From contig JBLDXI010000020.1 of assembly GCA_047495785.1 (NCBI GenBank), positions 2,356,001-2,420,000 of the forward strand: a stretch of DNA of 64,000 bases. Direction: 5' to 3'. The stretch comes from Lepidodermella squamata. Its lineage: Eukaryota; Gastrotricha. Position numbers and translations under genes: made by a program. Shown piece after piece: positions 10,061 to 25,790 of the stretch. Below the pieces are notes generated by a model. That model was not told the DNA's origin. It was given only the letters and a program-made list of their open reading frames with translations, and ran no database searches. Each line of letters opens with the position of its first letter. Position 1 is the stretch's first letter.

Positions 10061-11030
10061 TGGTGACGGGCGGAGATCGACTGTCAAAAAGACGGAATGG
10101 CCAGACGCGATCCAGGAGCATCAATTGTTGAGGAGCAAGTCAACGAAAGCTGCAAAAACTAGACTCGTTGCTATGGCGATAATTAATCTCTAAAATATTG
10201 AAAACAGTAAAATAATACATTAAAAGGCATTATGTAATATATAAATTTAAAGGTGTGAATTTCTAAAGGGTATAAGTTTTATGGGGCTTATTTTTTGGCA
10301 GCATTTTCTCCGACGCATCGAAATTGCAAATAGACTGCCAGAGAAGTGCAATGGCGATTGGCGATACGTAGGTCACGCGCTTCGAAAACCATTGCACACC
10401 TCTGAACTTTTTCCAGTTGGCAATGACCTGATATCTGGTCAGAAGAAACATTCAACTTGTTTGCCGCTTGCCTTCCTACATGCCTTAGAAGTGCGGTCGA
10501 CTGGTGTCGCTCTTGGATGTTCTTTAGCTAAGGTTTATGACTGATGTGATGCGACTCTCGAATTCGAGCTTCTGACACGGATACGCCCGTAGCCACCGCT
10601 TAAGGGCGTAGACGTGGGTGGCCATACTTTTCTAATGGCCGGAATGCTCAGAGGAACCAACATCTAAATCGTTTGTCGTCACCTCAGTCAGGCCCAGTTA
10701 GGGGTGTTCATTAGAAGGACTGTGCATCCAGTACAGTCCTCTTGGATGCTTGTCGGACTAGCCACTACGCTGACCTTATGGTCATGTCGTTGAGTCGTTC
10801 GCGGTGCCCAGCTTGTCAGTACCCTACCCTACCCTTGGGACTAAAACGTTTTAGTCTCAAGACCCTACCCCTACCTACCCTGCCTCAATCACAATTATTT
10901 ATCCGCCATCCACCAATTCAAGACTCGAATTAGCAGCAAGATTCATTCACCACTGAAGTATTTTAAGCTAAGCATCCCGCAAATTATGTGAATCCAATTT
11001 ATCGTGTTTTTGGCTGCTGCATATTAGTCG
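10061..11030. other. Intergenic region between C2orf81-like and ASPH genes
   Basis: The genes diverge, so both promoters should be here. Overlapping open frames on both strands at 10260-10550 show no protein likeness. A near-perfect palindrome framed by TACCC repeats sits at 10819-10881 (listed separately). An acceptor-like site (CTGCATATTAG) ends at 11027, four bases before the ASPH start codon. Confidence 0.45.
10819..10881. repeat. Palindrome flanked by TACCC repeats
   Basis: A 28-nt inverted repeat at 10834-10861 (centre ACTAAAACGTTTTAGT) has a single mismatched pair. On the left it is preceded by three TACCC units and on the right by ACCCTACCCCTACCTACCC. The C-rich units resemble a degenerate telomere-like or G-quadruplex-forming strand. 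Similar G-rich tracts (GGTAGGGGTAGGG, GGGTAGGGGGAGGG) occur at about 2334 and 26208. Confidence 0.6.
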
Positions 11031-13593
11031 ATGAGTATTTTGGCTTTGTCGTCCATAGGTAATGAATTAGACGTAATTTCTTTGTATGAAGCAGTCATGG
11101 GTAAACATGTTAAAGCAAAGCAACTGTCTACTGAATCGAAGATCGAAATTGAGCATGATCGTCAACATAGCTTCGGTAAAATTATCCATTTTCAACATTA
11201 AACTATTATGTGCTAATTTTATGTTTAGGTATCAAAATTGCTACGACAGCAGTAATTATTGCCGTAATTGCTGTCTTGACTGCATCATCTATAAACCCTT
11301 CATCACTGTTTGGCAGCAGTTCGTTTCAATTTATTTATCTTCAATATTATTTGTACTTTCTCAATTGTTTAAGATAAAGAGGATTCATTACAACGCGATG
11401 TTCCACCTAAGTCGTCTAATTCAGCTTCAAAAAGCAAGAGACCCGTGACGAAATCTGCCGAAAGCGTCATTAAAACAAAGAGAAAGCTCAACTGGCTGAA
11501 TGAATATGAAGATTTATTCGATCATTCTGCCGAGATATCAAAGTGGGACATTTTTCGTCCGCCGAAAACTGATGCTTCTTTTGGCATATTTTCTCTTTAT
11601 GATAAGGTAATTTCGTTTATATTTACTGTGCCAGTTATAATTCTGTTATAAATCTGCATCTAGAAAGATTACCTCAATGCAAAACACGAATTTCAATACG
11701 CACTCAATAGTAATCAGAGATCGTTTTGGGCCCTATATGGCGCTGCTATATCTGCCGATCAACTAGCGGAACAGGAGCAAACTAATCAGCTATTGGAGGA
11801 ATCCATTGAGTTTTACGCGGCTCTATGTAATTTACGTTTGGACGTCGCGGTGATGTCTGCCGTGGAACAAGACGCAGAATTAGCTGCTTGTAGACGAATG
11901 TCTGACCGTCTCTCATTCCGTGGCTGGTCAAAGCGAGCAATAGAAGTGTTAACGGACCTATCTAAGCGATATCCCAACGAAAGGTCAATTCATCACGACG
12001 TGGGCATTCAGCTCATTATGACTGGCCAGCATTCAAAGGCGAAAAAGTTATTTCAAATGCTGTTGGAGGTCGATAAAAACGACGGTTTTTCTGCCGTTCA
12101 TATGGGATTTATTCTGAAAACAATTGAGAACGATCATGCGAACGCAATTCCACTGCTGATTCAAGGTCTGAAAAGCGGTGTGCCTGGCGTGAAAGATGGG
12201 CGTTTTTACTATCATTTAGGTAGGTGTCAAATTTCTTCATTCAAATATTAGTGTTATTATTTTCGTTTCCTATTCTAGGTGATGCTTTAGTTCGTCTCGG
12301 AAGGCCTGAAGAGGTTAGTCTAGAATTTTACTGCCGCCTCCGAAATCGCGCAATATTGTTCAAATTATATTGATTTTGAGCAATGCGCTCTCAGCGATCA
12401 TCTTTTGCGATTTCTTACGCTGCGTCAGGCTTGTCATATGAGGAAGCTGCGGTGATGATCAAGAGGCGTAGTTTTTTCTGAAGAATATATTTATTATTGC
12501 TTCTGCTGCCGCTAATACTACACGCGTGGTGTCGGTACACATCTGGCCACTTAATGTGTTATTTTCAGTAATTGTATTTCGCGCTCATTTGTACAAGCGT
12601 ACTACTGATTCGCTGTGATGTTCGTCATCGTAAAGAACGATCATTACTGCGCATCGCCCTAGGCTGCGTTTTTTTCACAAATTTTTTTGTCTAATATCTA
12701 GGCTGAGAAGTGGTACGAGGAGGGCTATCGAATGGGCGTTTTTTTGGCACCCAACCAGCGCTCGCTATACAGTGTCGCTAATCTCGAGGCAAAACCGTGG
12801 TGGTCGCTGGCGGAAACGCGCCACGAAGCCGAGTTGAAATTACTTATCGCTAATTGGAAAGAAATTCTACGTGAAGGACTCGCTAATTTAGACAAAGAAA
12901 CAGGTCTGTTCAAGCCTGAGGACGAAAAGCTACGCGATTACGGAGACTGGAAACAGTTGACTTTATTCCAGCGAGGTTATTCATAAATTTTTCATTGCAT
13001 TTATTGGCTATTTACTTACGACATGTATTCATGAAAATGCAGGGTCCAAAGTTGCGGCAAATTGCCAGAAAGCGCCTATAACTTGCGGATTAATCGATCG
13101 ATTTTCCGACGCGGCGTCTTGTCGCCGCGGTCAAGTTAAGGTAATTTGAAAAATTTAAGGAAGATTTGTTGTAATAATACGCTCTATATGTAGTTCTCTG
13201 TTATGAAGCCTAAAACACATGTTTGGCCTCACACCGGGCCGACAAACTGCCGCCTACGCGCTCATTTAGGTCTGAAGGTACTTGAATGGAAAACAAAATT
13301 TGAAAATATTTACTCAAACTTATTCGGCTAATAATTGCAGGTTCCTGAGGGGACCTACATCACCGTGGCAAAAGAGACCAAGTGAGTCACTAGAGACGAA
13401 TGTTTTTCAAATGAATAATGATCATTTAAATAATAATAATAGGCAATGGGAGGAGGGTAAAATAATTGTGTTAGACGACAGTTTTGAGCACGAAGTCTGG
13501 CACAACGGAACCGAAGACCGCCTCATTCTGATTATCGACTTCTGGCATCCGCAAATTACTGCTCAGCAAAAAAGCCACCTCAAGCCAATTTAA
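11031..13593 (+). CDS. ASPH: Aspartyl/asparaginyl beta-hydroxylase
   Basis: Type II membrane protein of the endoplasmic reticulum that hydroxylates Asp and Asn in EGF-like domains, using Fe(II) and 2-oxoglutarate. I read ten exons: 11031-11175, 11229-11318, 11374-11606, 11664-12219, 12279-12313, 12702-12975, 13043-13140, 13194-13277, 13341-13381 and 13443-13593, encoding 568 residues. A cytosolic tail of about 50 residues is followed by one membrane segment (IKIATTAVIIAVIAVL). A TPR-like region and the C-terminal hydroxylase domain come next. The domain has the two histidine iron ligands, in HVWPHTGPTNCRLR and in DDSFEHEVW. The long acidic luminal region of vertebrate ASPH is missing. The exon 2 donor (after 11318) is weak and chosen to keep phase. 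The rest of the model matches the family closely. Confidence 0.92.
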
Positions 13594-14252
13594 CGTTGTG
13601 TGCTATTTTTATGGCAAGTGTAATAATCTTTTTCCGCTGATATGTGCCTGACTTCTTTCAAACACCCTTATCAGTAATTTGGGTTATCGTAACGATATTG
13701 CGTTGTTTTTTATAGGCTTTTCTTATTCTTTTTTAGCTTTCTTGTGAAAATGTTATTCATCGTGTTTTATTTATTGTTGTTAGCCCTAAAAAACCACTCT
13801 TCCCCAAGGCCTTTCACGTGTATTTCTGGCGTATCTTACAGCGACTGATATTATTTTAAAAGCACGCAGTGCGATAATATTACTGCCTTTCTCGTTCTAA
13901 CGCAAAGAAGTGGCCTTCATCATCATGATTTGCTCATTCCTGGTGTTATGTTTGCCTGCCATGTCTTCAGACCTGCTTTGAGATTTTAATGATATGCAAA
14001 ATTGACGTTCTTCAAACGCGACCCAAAAAACTATTATTATTATTACTATAATTATTTCTAGTCTCACGTAACGCATAATAGCACAACAGCAGCCGACAAG
14101 GCAAATAACGATTCTTATATTTGTTTAGGGTTTTAATTTCGATAATTATGTAATCTGGTCATTCTCAACGAATCAAAATTGCGGAAAAACTATTCGGCAG
14201 TGTTATTTATTTATTCGAAGCAATATCCTCGCTTTGAAGCGAGCGTGAACTC
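13594..14252. other. Intergenic spacer between ASPH and ORP genes
   Basis: AT-rich sequence without a gene. It should hold the ASPH 3' UTR and the 5' flank of the oxysterol-binding protein gene. No canonical AATAAA was found close to the ASPH stop. Confidence 0.4.
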
Positions 14253-17200
14253 ATGGTATCAGTTGCGCTAAATCTTCCGACAACAGCGGCAACCTCGTCT
14301 CCTGGCGGTGCTAATTCTGATTCGAATAATTCAAATAGTAAAAACCACGTTCTAGTCAGTAAATCACAGTTTTCGAAAAGCAGCAGTGGCAGCGTGAAGC
14401 ACCACTCGTCGGCTACTAATCCGTCGAAGCCGTTCAAAGCTTCGCGTTCGCAGAATTCATTCGACACCAACTCGACGCCGATGAACTCTGAAGCGACGCA
14501 GCAGCAGCAGCAGTCGGAGGTGGTCGGTGATAGTCGGGCTAGTTTTTCGGCTGCCTCGCAGTCGTCGGTGCACTCTGGTCTTCTTCTCCTTCAAACTCAG
14601 TCATCTGTCTCCAATTCAACCCCGTTGAATTCAAACTCAGTCAATAATGTTAATAGTTCGAGCAACAATGTTGCAAATTGCGGATCCAGTGAACAGCAAC
14701 AGCAGCGCGACGTCGTAGCTGAAGGGATGCTGTGTAAATATACGAATGTCGTGAATGGATGGAAAAATCGATGGTTTGTCCTGAACAAGGATGTGCTCGA
14801 GTACTACGAGGTATTAACGATTTTCGATGTATCACATAGCAAATAATACTGACTCCAAATATCGAATAGTTGTAAAAATGAGATATAGGTATCACGTGAT
14901 TCACGGCGTTGTTTACTAGTTATTGATGGATTATTAAGGCGCATTCGGTTTCTGGCAAGAATTATTTATTTGTGTAAATTTGCCATTAGACGCATGAATA
15001 TGGCAGGGTATAAAATGCGATCTGACCTGTGGCTATACACTATAGCTAAAAGTATATATCGTGGATTGCGCACTTATTTGCTGTAGAATCATTTCCATAC
15101 CTTCCTTTAGGCCTTTAAGCCCTAGTGGGAATTTATTACCAAAATGACATGTCTTTCCTTAGAATTTTGCTGGTTGCCGAATTAGCCATTTGATTTCGGA
15201 ATTTAGGCTTTTCTGTTTGGATTTTTCATGATGATCATGCTGAATTTTTCATGATTTTTCTGTAAGTGTTTCGAATCCATGGGGCTTGTTAAAAAAATTT
15301 TCGCTTCTGTACATAATTTTAGGTTAGTTTATTCATATTCTAATTTTCGTGATAGCTGTATGATATAAATACTAAATGGGAAATTTCTTGTTGGAATTAA
15401 ATTCCTTTATTTTCGGTTTTCTTCCTCCAATTGATTTTAAAAGTAATTGGTATTATTGATTACTTACAGCAATTTACAAAATTGTGAGAATAATCGATTT
15501 TGAGACATTATTTTTTCTTTTAATTGGATTTCAAAATTATAGATGGCATTTCTGAATCTGAATAATTCCTTCAATTTTAATCAAGGCGATGATTTATTCC
15601 TTAGTATAAAATGTTGGCAATAATTAAGATTAGGATTGTGGGCGAAATTTCACGTTGGATATTTTTTCCGACTTGTGCATCCTGGATTTTCTTCCCGAGC
15701 AATGAATAGCTGAAATTTTTCTCAAGTGGTTTCCACACTTGAGTATTTTATTAAACAATTTTGCCCTTGGATAAATATCCCTTGGATTCTATAAATAGAG
15801 ATCCGCGGGGCCTTGAAGATTGATATTTTCTATGAAATGATTGATTATGAAACTACTTGATTGTATTTTGTTTCATCTAACAGAAAGAGGATCACAAATG
15901 CAATCTTCAGAAGCCTCGTGGAACGCTTTCAATTTTCGGTGCTACAGTGGTTCCATCTGACGACGACTTTCTCACCTTCACGTTGACAACGCAAAGCGGC
16001 CAGATACTGAAGCTGAAAGGTGCGTCCGGCTACTATCCATTTTTTTAGTTGTTTAAGCCTGAATTATTGATGCGCGTTGAGTGGCGCTGTTTGTATTGAC
16101 CGATACGGCGCGCTTTTTTCTGAGCGAGCGAGCGAGAGATAGCTGCTCAGGGCCGGCACTATTGCCCACTGGTGTGGTAATACAGTGTTGAGACCCCCTC
16201 TTTTGTGTTACGAGATGTATAAAAAACCACACATGCAAAATTTGCCCTTGCCCTATTGAAATAAAACAGCGGTAGTAGTAGTAGTAGTGTGAATATTTTC
16301 GCGTGCCAGGCTAATAAAGAGAACACGCTCAGTGCACACATTTTACACACTTGGGCAATGATAAAAAATTCTGATATCTCCTTACTATAACTACTTTAGC
16401 TCAAGGTTTATATCATTTTAGCGTGTTATTACGTTGTTATTATTGTTTTTATAGCTTCGGATCAAAAGGAACGCAGTTTTTGGATAAGTCGTTTGAGGCA
16501 AGCTGCTACTACATCGGTTTCATCGTCGGCTATTTTGTGGTCGGCAGCTAGTACGGGCGGTCAGAAATCGGTGACAGGTGCTCTGGATTCGCCATTGATA
16601 ACGCCCCGTTTGACGAAAAACGAAATGATCGCGCAATATTCCGGCCAAAAACACGACGGCGACTCATCGCAGCCAGCAACTGGCGGCGGTCTGATGTCAG
16701 CCGCTCACAGCGAACTGCGCACCTCTTCGGCGGTAAGCCAAGCCCAGGCGTCGTACACAACGACCTGCGCTGTTAAGGATAAACTTCGCGAGGCGATTGA
16801 ACGGTTGCCGAACCGGGCGTTCGCGCTGGACGTGCAAATTTTGCAGTTAAAGGCAAATGCGAGTGCGGTGTGTTCCGCTCTCGATCAATGCATTACAGCG
16901 GTTCGGAAACAGCAGATGAGCACGCCGCTGACTTCGAAATCCCTGAATTCATCCTTAAATGGCCGTCCGCCAATTGGCGGCGGAAGTTCGACGGCGAATT
17001 TAGCGGTTAATACCAATGTTACCTCGCCGCCTCTGCAGCAAGACACGTCGCCCCGACGGCCCGTCAGAGCTTTCACTGAGCCCAGCTCGGCCATCCTCCC
17101 CGCCGCTGCCGCTCGAAGCGCGAATGCTTCCAATACCCAGAATTTGCTAGCCGTCGTACCAGCGGCCCAGCCGTCTCTGCTACCCATTGACCACGATAAG

Positions 17201-18670
17201 GCGGTTGAAGATGCGGAGCGGTATCGCGAGACTGGCATCGGCAATGTCGAACCGCAACGGCCGGTTATTTTGCAAATGCTGGCGGAGCTCAAACTCGGCA
17301 TGGATCTTACACGCGTTTCTTTGCCCACTTTCATCCTCGAAAAACGGTCGCTATTAGAAATGTTCGCCGATTGCATGGGACATCCTGATCTTTTTGTGAA
17401 GTAAGCGTTTTGATAAAATTATGTTCAAAATTCTGAAAATTCGAACAAAAACTGGGCAAGGTTATTCCTGATTTTCTGGCGAATTTTTCATATTTTTGCC
17501 TAATTTTTAGAAATTAAAACCAACTAATTTGTTTGACCTCATTTCTGAGACGAATTTTAAAATTTCCTTACATTTAACTTGAATCACTGTTATAATTATT
17601 TGTATTTTAGGATTGCCGACCAACCCGACCCTGAATCGCGAATGAATCAAGTTTTAATCTGGTACCTGACTTCAATCCACGCTGGTCGCCAAGGTGATAT
17701 CTCGAAGAAGCCGTACAATCCGCTGATTGGCGAAACTTTTCACTGCTGCTGGGACTTGCCAAGTCCGCCGAACTCGTCTCCATCTAACCGCATCACTTTC
17801 ACCGCAGAGCAAGTGTCCCACCACCCGCCGGTCTCGGCTTTCTACTTCGAATGCCCGTCGAAAGGCATGACACTGAACGGGTCGATATGGACGAAATCGC
17901 AGTTCCTCGGCATGTCGATCGGAGCTCAAATGATTGGCCAAATTACACTGAACATTCTCAGCCGCGGCGAGCAGTACGTCATGACGCTGCCGTCGGCATA
18001 CGCGCGTTCGATTCTTTCATACCCGTGGGTTGAACTCGGAGACCGGTGCACTATCAACTGCCCCCAGACTGGTTACACGGCATCGGTGGTTTTTCATACG
18101 AAAGGCGCCTATGGCGGGACTTTACATCGAATCAGCGGCGAGGTTCATCCGCCAAATTCTTCAGCGCCATCGCTTCGCTTTTCAGGCGAATGGACCGGTC
18201 GCATTGATTTCAATAAACCGTCTGGAGAAGTGTTTTCTATCGATGTGGCTCAACTACCGCTCCTTAACAAGAAAGTTCGGCCCTTGGCGATGCAAGAAGA
18301 GTGGGAAAGTCGGAGACTATGGCAATCGGTTACCCAGGCACTGAAATCCGGTGACATTGAAGGAGCAACATCTAATAAGAAAATTGTGAGTATTTCAATT
18401 TAGCTATTTTTCAATCGATTTCAATTTTTATCTGTTTTTCTTCAGCTCGAGGAGCAGCAAAGACAGGCAGAGCGAATCCGGAAGGACAAAAACATCGTTT
18501 ATGAGGCCAAGGTACAATTATTTGATGAATGCCTATATTTGTTTCGTAATTGAATTTGTTCGCAGTATTTTGATCGTGGTTCAAGCGATTCGAATTGGGT
18601 TTATAAAAACCCGCTCCGGACACCCGTGAGTGAACGTCGCTCTACCCCGTTGACATCTGCGGCTAATTGA
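14253..18670 (+). CDS. Oxysterol-binding protein-related protein, ORP10/ORP11 type
   Basis: Lipid-transfer protein that acts at membrane contact sites. Six exons: 14253-14810, 15884-16019, 16455-17400, 17611-18385, 18446-18511 and 18566-18670, encoding 861 residues. The first 155 residues are Ser/Asn/Gln-rich with polyQ runs. A PH domain follows ([20 protein letters not shown] in exon 1, completed in exon 2, ending near FWISRL). A Ser/Thr-rich linker with a short helical region comes next. The lipid-binding ORD begins near [20 protein letters not shown] and carries the family hallmark [13 protein letters not shown] and [11 protein letters not shown]. The order and the sequence around the PH domain and [13 protein letters not shown] fit ORP11/ORP10 better than OSBP or ORP9. 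No FFAT motif is evident. The first intron is 1,073 nt, long for this window, and could hold an alternative promoter. Confidence 0.92.
16272..16288 (+). repeat. GTA trinucleotide microsatellite
   Basis: About five and a half GTA units inside the second intron of the ORP gene. No function is suggested. Confidence 0.6.
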
Positions 18671-19753
18671 CAGCCATTAAATTAATTTTCTGAAAGCTCT
18701 CTCGTTAAAGCTAACATATTATATTGTTGATTTGATTAGTTGCTTCTATGATATTTGTCACTGTGCATGGTATGAAATCGCAATAATTATATATTACACA
18801 TGCCGCAAGTTTTCGTGATGATGAACGCAAATGCCCTTCTAATACACGACCTTTCCCAAGCTACGGAATACGCGTGTGCGTGTTTAGTTTTTTGGCACAT
18901 TTCTTACTGACTTGGTGCGTGGAATTCGAAACATTATTTCTTAAATGTTAAAATGCAGTCTCAACTAATATATTTGTTTATATAGAGGTAAGCTCAACAA
19001 ATCGTTATGGAGATGTACCTGTTAGAGCAATGCAAGCACCTTATGTGGCTCATTATAGCCATGTTTTGTGCGCTGAATGTGTTGATTGAAGGATATGTTT
19101 AATTGTAGCTGGTCACGTAAAGATGGAGACGTGAGTAAATGATCATCTTGTCGTCATTATAACACAACTTGAATGAATGCCATTTTCGGCCGCATGTCCT
19201 GAATGAATGCATCGTCTTATCAGCTCACATTGAAATGGGCTACTAAAAAAGGTAAACTAACAGTTGCAAACCCTATTATGTAACTGGATATTTTTAAAAT
19301 TGGAGAATAAACACAATTTGTTGTCGATTATTTGTCCATATTTCGCTATCAGCTTAGCAGCTGCCCCAAGAGTCTTGTACCATTCAACCTATTTTAGTCT
19401 CTTATCCATCGATAGACATTCATAATACGTCTTTTTCCTAATGCATGTGTTCAAACGAGACATGGCAAGGGACTCAGGCAGTTTTTGTTTAGCATCAAAC
19501 GGTTTTTCGTCCTTAACAATCTGCTGCACTCCATTTGTTGCGCGAAAACCGCAATTAACAAAAATTCTGAATAAGGGGCGGAATTAGTTTTCATGTCTCA
19601 TTTCACGTCTCAGTTTCCAGTCGTGAGAAGCCAGCGGAATCATCCGAATGAAATTCAAATCGTACCGCATGATTCAATGAGCGGCCGAACCGCTTACCGC
19701 GTCTACCTGTATTCTCGGTTTACCTACACGCTACACGCTAATAGAACTAAAAA
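18671..19753. other. ORP 3' UTR and intergenic spacer
   Basis: The first 640 nt appear to be the ORP 3' UTR, ending at AATAAA 19306-19311. The rest shows no gene I can support. Confidence 0.4.
19306..19311 (+). terminator. Poly(A) signal, probably of the ORP gene
   Basis: This is the first canonical AATAAA after the ORP stop at 18668-18670, giving a 3' UTR near 650 nt. Confidence 0.45.
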
Positions 19754-20186
19754 ATGAATCAACGAGAGCATCTGTCATTAGAAGGCTCTTATACCTTGAG
19801 ATTACCTCGAGATGAGCTAGGCACGTTGCTTAATTGGATTACATCGGCAAAAGAATTATCTATTCCGACAACCAAAAGTTCAAGTTGCTCATTCACCAGG
19901 GAAAGATGGATGAAAAATTATGGCGAAAGAATCTTGACCATGATAACATCTTCAAGCAAAGTGAACATGTGGGGTTTCAATTTTCAATCATTTTCAGTTT
20001 CTGCAATTCTCTGACTTCTGACTGCAGTTTCGCGTGCGGAGTGTCGAGCAATGCGTTGGAATTTCACGACAAGTGATGTTTAGCTGCAAAGTGAAAGATT
20101 CCGACCTTTCGCAACACACTCTCAAATCAAGCGTTGGCCCATTCTACACGTGCGGAACAATCGGCTGCCGACGGAAGTCGACTTAA
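19754..20186 (+). CDS. Possible small two-exon gene, unrecognised
   Basis: A candidate only. An ATG at 19754 opens a 69-codon exon to 19960. A 67-nt intron with GT ... CTGACTGCAG would join it in frame to 20028-20186, which runs 53 codons to a TAA. The product would be 121 residues. The second exon is Cys-containing (spaced FSCKV and FYTCGTIGC) and basic at the end. An AATAAA follows the stop by 30 nt, which is the best supporting sign. A second open frame overlaps the first exon in another phase, so the reading frame is not settled. I do not recognise the protein and see no signal peptide. Confidence 0.33.
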
Positions 20187-20628
20187 CGGTTGGCTAAACA
20201 ACGAGATAATTAAAAAATAAACATGCGGCAAAAAATTAGTGTATTTTCAATTTTACATATGGAGAACAGCAGAAATTGAATAATTCTTACTGAAAAATAT
20301 ATTACAAGTTTTCACCAATTATTACTCACTCCTTGCTTAGCCCGCGCAATTTTGTTTTATCTCGGCCGTAAAAAAACGAGCGGTTAGTTTTAGGCCGTCA
20401 GGATACTCGTCTTTAAAGAAAATGGTGATCTATGGCCCGCCCGATTTTAGAACGAGACGGGTTTGAGATGAATTTGTCGTTGGGCGGGTTCGTCTGAGCA
20501 TGATGAAACGCTAATTTCAAGGAATTCTGAGGCTTGGTGCCCCCAGATGAACAACTTCATCTGCATGTTCGGGCACCACGCTCCTTTTCGAGAGGCTCAA
20601 CTCCACCTTGGACTATAAATTCAGCTTA
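20187..20628. other. Intergenic spacer between two uncertain genes
   Basis: It contains the AATAAA at 20216-20221 for the possible plus-strand gene. It would also contain the 3' UTR of the minus-strand repeat frame, for which no canonical signal was seen. Confidence 0.35.
20216..20221 (+). terminator. Poly(A) signal after the possible small gene
   Basis: AATAAA lies 30 nt after the TAA at 20184-20186. Confidence 0.4.
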
Positions 20629-21160
20629 TTACTTATGAACCCAAGGTTTAATACTAATTTGCTTCGTTTTCCGCGACATTGGTGTTGACGACTGTTGTAG
20701 TCGCCAGTCAACGCCCGCGAAGTCATGTTCACTTGTGTCATCCGGCTCCAAATTCACGGCTTCGATAAACTGAAATGTGAGTACCGGGCAGCGCTCTAGC
20801 GAGGGATTTTCGACAAGCGAACCAGTAGACCCTTGGGTACAAACCGCCTTGATATGACCCGGATGCAGGTGATCGTTGTAGTCGCCGCTTCTTCCTTCAG
20901 TGAACTGGAAAGTTAGTTCCGGGTAACGCTCTAAAGAGGGATTTTCGACAAGCGAACCAGTAGACCCCTGGGTACAAACCGCCTTGATATGACCCGGATG
21001 CAGGTGATCGTTGTAGTCGCCGCTTCTTCCTTCAGTGAACTGGAAAGTTAGTTCCGGGTAACGCTCTAAAGAGGGATTTTCGACAAGCGAACCAGTAGAC
21101 CCCTGGGTACAAACCGCCTTGATATGACCCGGGTGCAGGTGATCGTTGTAGTCGCCGCTT
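20629..21160 (-). CDS. Terminal exon encoding 45-residue tandem repeats, unrecognised protein
   Basis: On the minus strand, 177 codons stay open from an acceptor-like site (ATTTCCGAATTTCAG, exon starting at 21160) to a TAA at 20631-20629. The frame contains three copies of a 45-residue unit, each with SGDYNDHLHPGHIKAVC, then TQGSTGSLVENPSLERYPEL and TFQFTEGR. The third copy decays into a unique acidic then basic tail ending KPWVHK. The period is exactly 135 nt. Most base differences between copies are silent (CAC/CAT, CAG/CAA, TCT/TCG, CGT/CGC, CTA/CTC, ACT/ACA), which favours real coding. There is no ATG in the exon; the 5' exon is not found, and nearby upstream ATG frames do not give the needed phase with good donors. 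It could therefore be incomplete or a decaying gene. I do not recognise the family. Confidence 0.55.
20755..21160. repeat. 135-bp tandem repeat, three copies
   Basis: Three head-to-tail units of 135 bp. The landmark GATTTTCGACAAGCGAACCAG recurs near 20805, 20940 and 21075. The two right-hand copies differ at very few bases; the left copy differs more and is degenerate at its left end. The unit is a multiple of three and is open on the minus strand. Confidence 0.9.
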
Positions 21161-21616
21161 CTGAAATTCGGAAATTTCGATGTGGACTCACCTTACTGTC
21201 AACACTTAGTTGACTTGGTTGAAAATTGGCATTATTCCTGTCAGATTAGACGTCGTACTGAAAGTTGCCACTTCAATGAATCCGCTGGCATCAAAAATGA
21301 CGCAATTGATCGTTTCCATGATCGCCTATTCGCTTTTGGCTCGCAGTTCCATAGTGGCGGGCGGATGGATATTAGATTGGAGTTAGGTGAGAGAGGTTTG
21401 ATGTGATAAATCTGTTAGTTGAAGGGATAACTCTCTCAGATGTTCGTTTAGTACTTGATTGGGTACTTAACCTTTCGACTCGACTGTACTCTTCATGTTG
21501 CTTCAACTGTAGCATTATGGATGACAGCCAAGGTAGATTAGGTAGCGTTTAGGCTATCGAGGTTTTAACTGACTATCTGTTTTGCCATTTTAGTGTTCAT
21601 TATAACTTTTTCATCG
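21161..21616. other. Intergenic spacer upstream of PRP16 and of the repeat exon
   Basis: Promoters for both directions should lie here. Two short minus-strand open frames start at ATGs near 21515 and 21321 and could be missing 5' exons of the repeat gene, but their phases do not fit good donors. An acceptor-like site ends at 21593. Confidence 0.35.
21591..21593 (+). promoter_or_regulatory. Candidate trans-splice acceptor before PRP16
   Basis: A pyrimidine-rich TTTTGCCATTTTAG ends at 21593, 23 nt before the PRP16 start codon, with no upstream coding exon. It may accept a spliced leader or end a 5'-UTR intron. Confidence 0.35.

Positions 21617-25790
<4,174 letters not shown>

Noticed and set aside
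10263-10544. Overlapping open frames on both strands upstream of ASPH
   Set aside because: They overlap each other, lack motifs and lie in an expected divergent promoter.
10557-10568. CTCGAATTCGAG palindrome
   Set aside because: Twelve bases only; such palindromes are expected by chance in a window of this size.
21210-21320. Minus-strand ATG frame of 37 codons as the missing 5' exon of the repeat gene
   Set aside because: It ends at a stop before the only good donor, and other donors do not give the phase the repeat exon needs.
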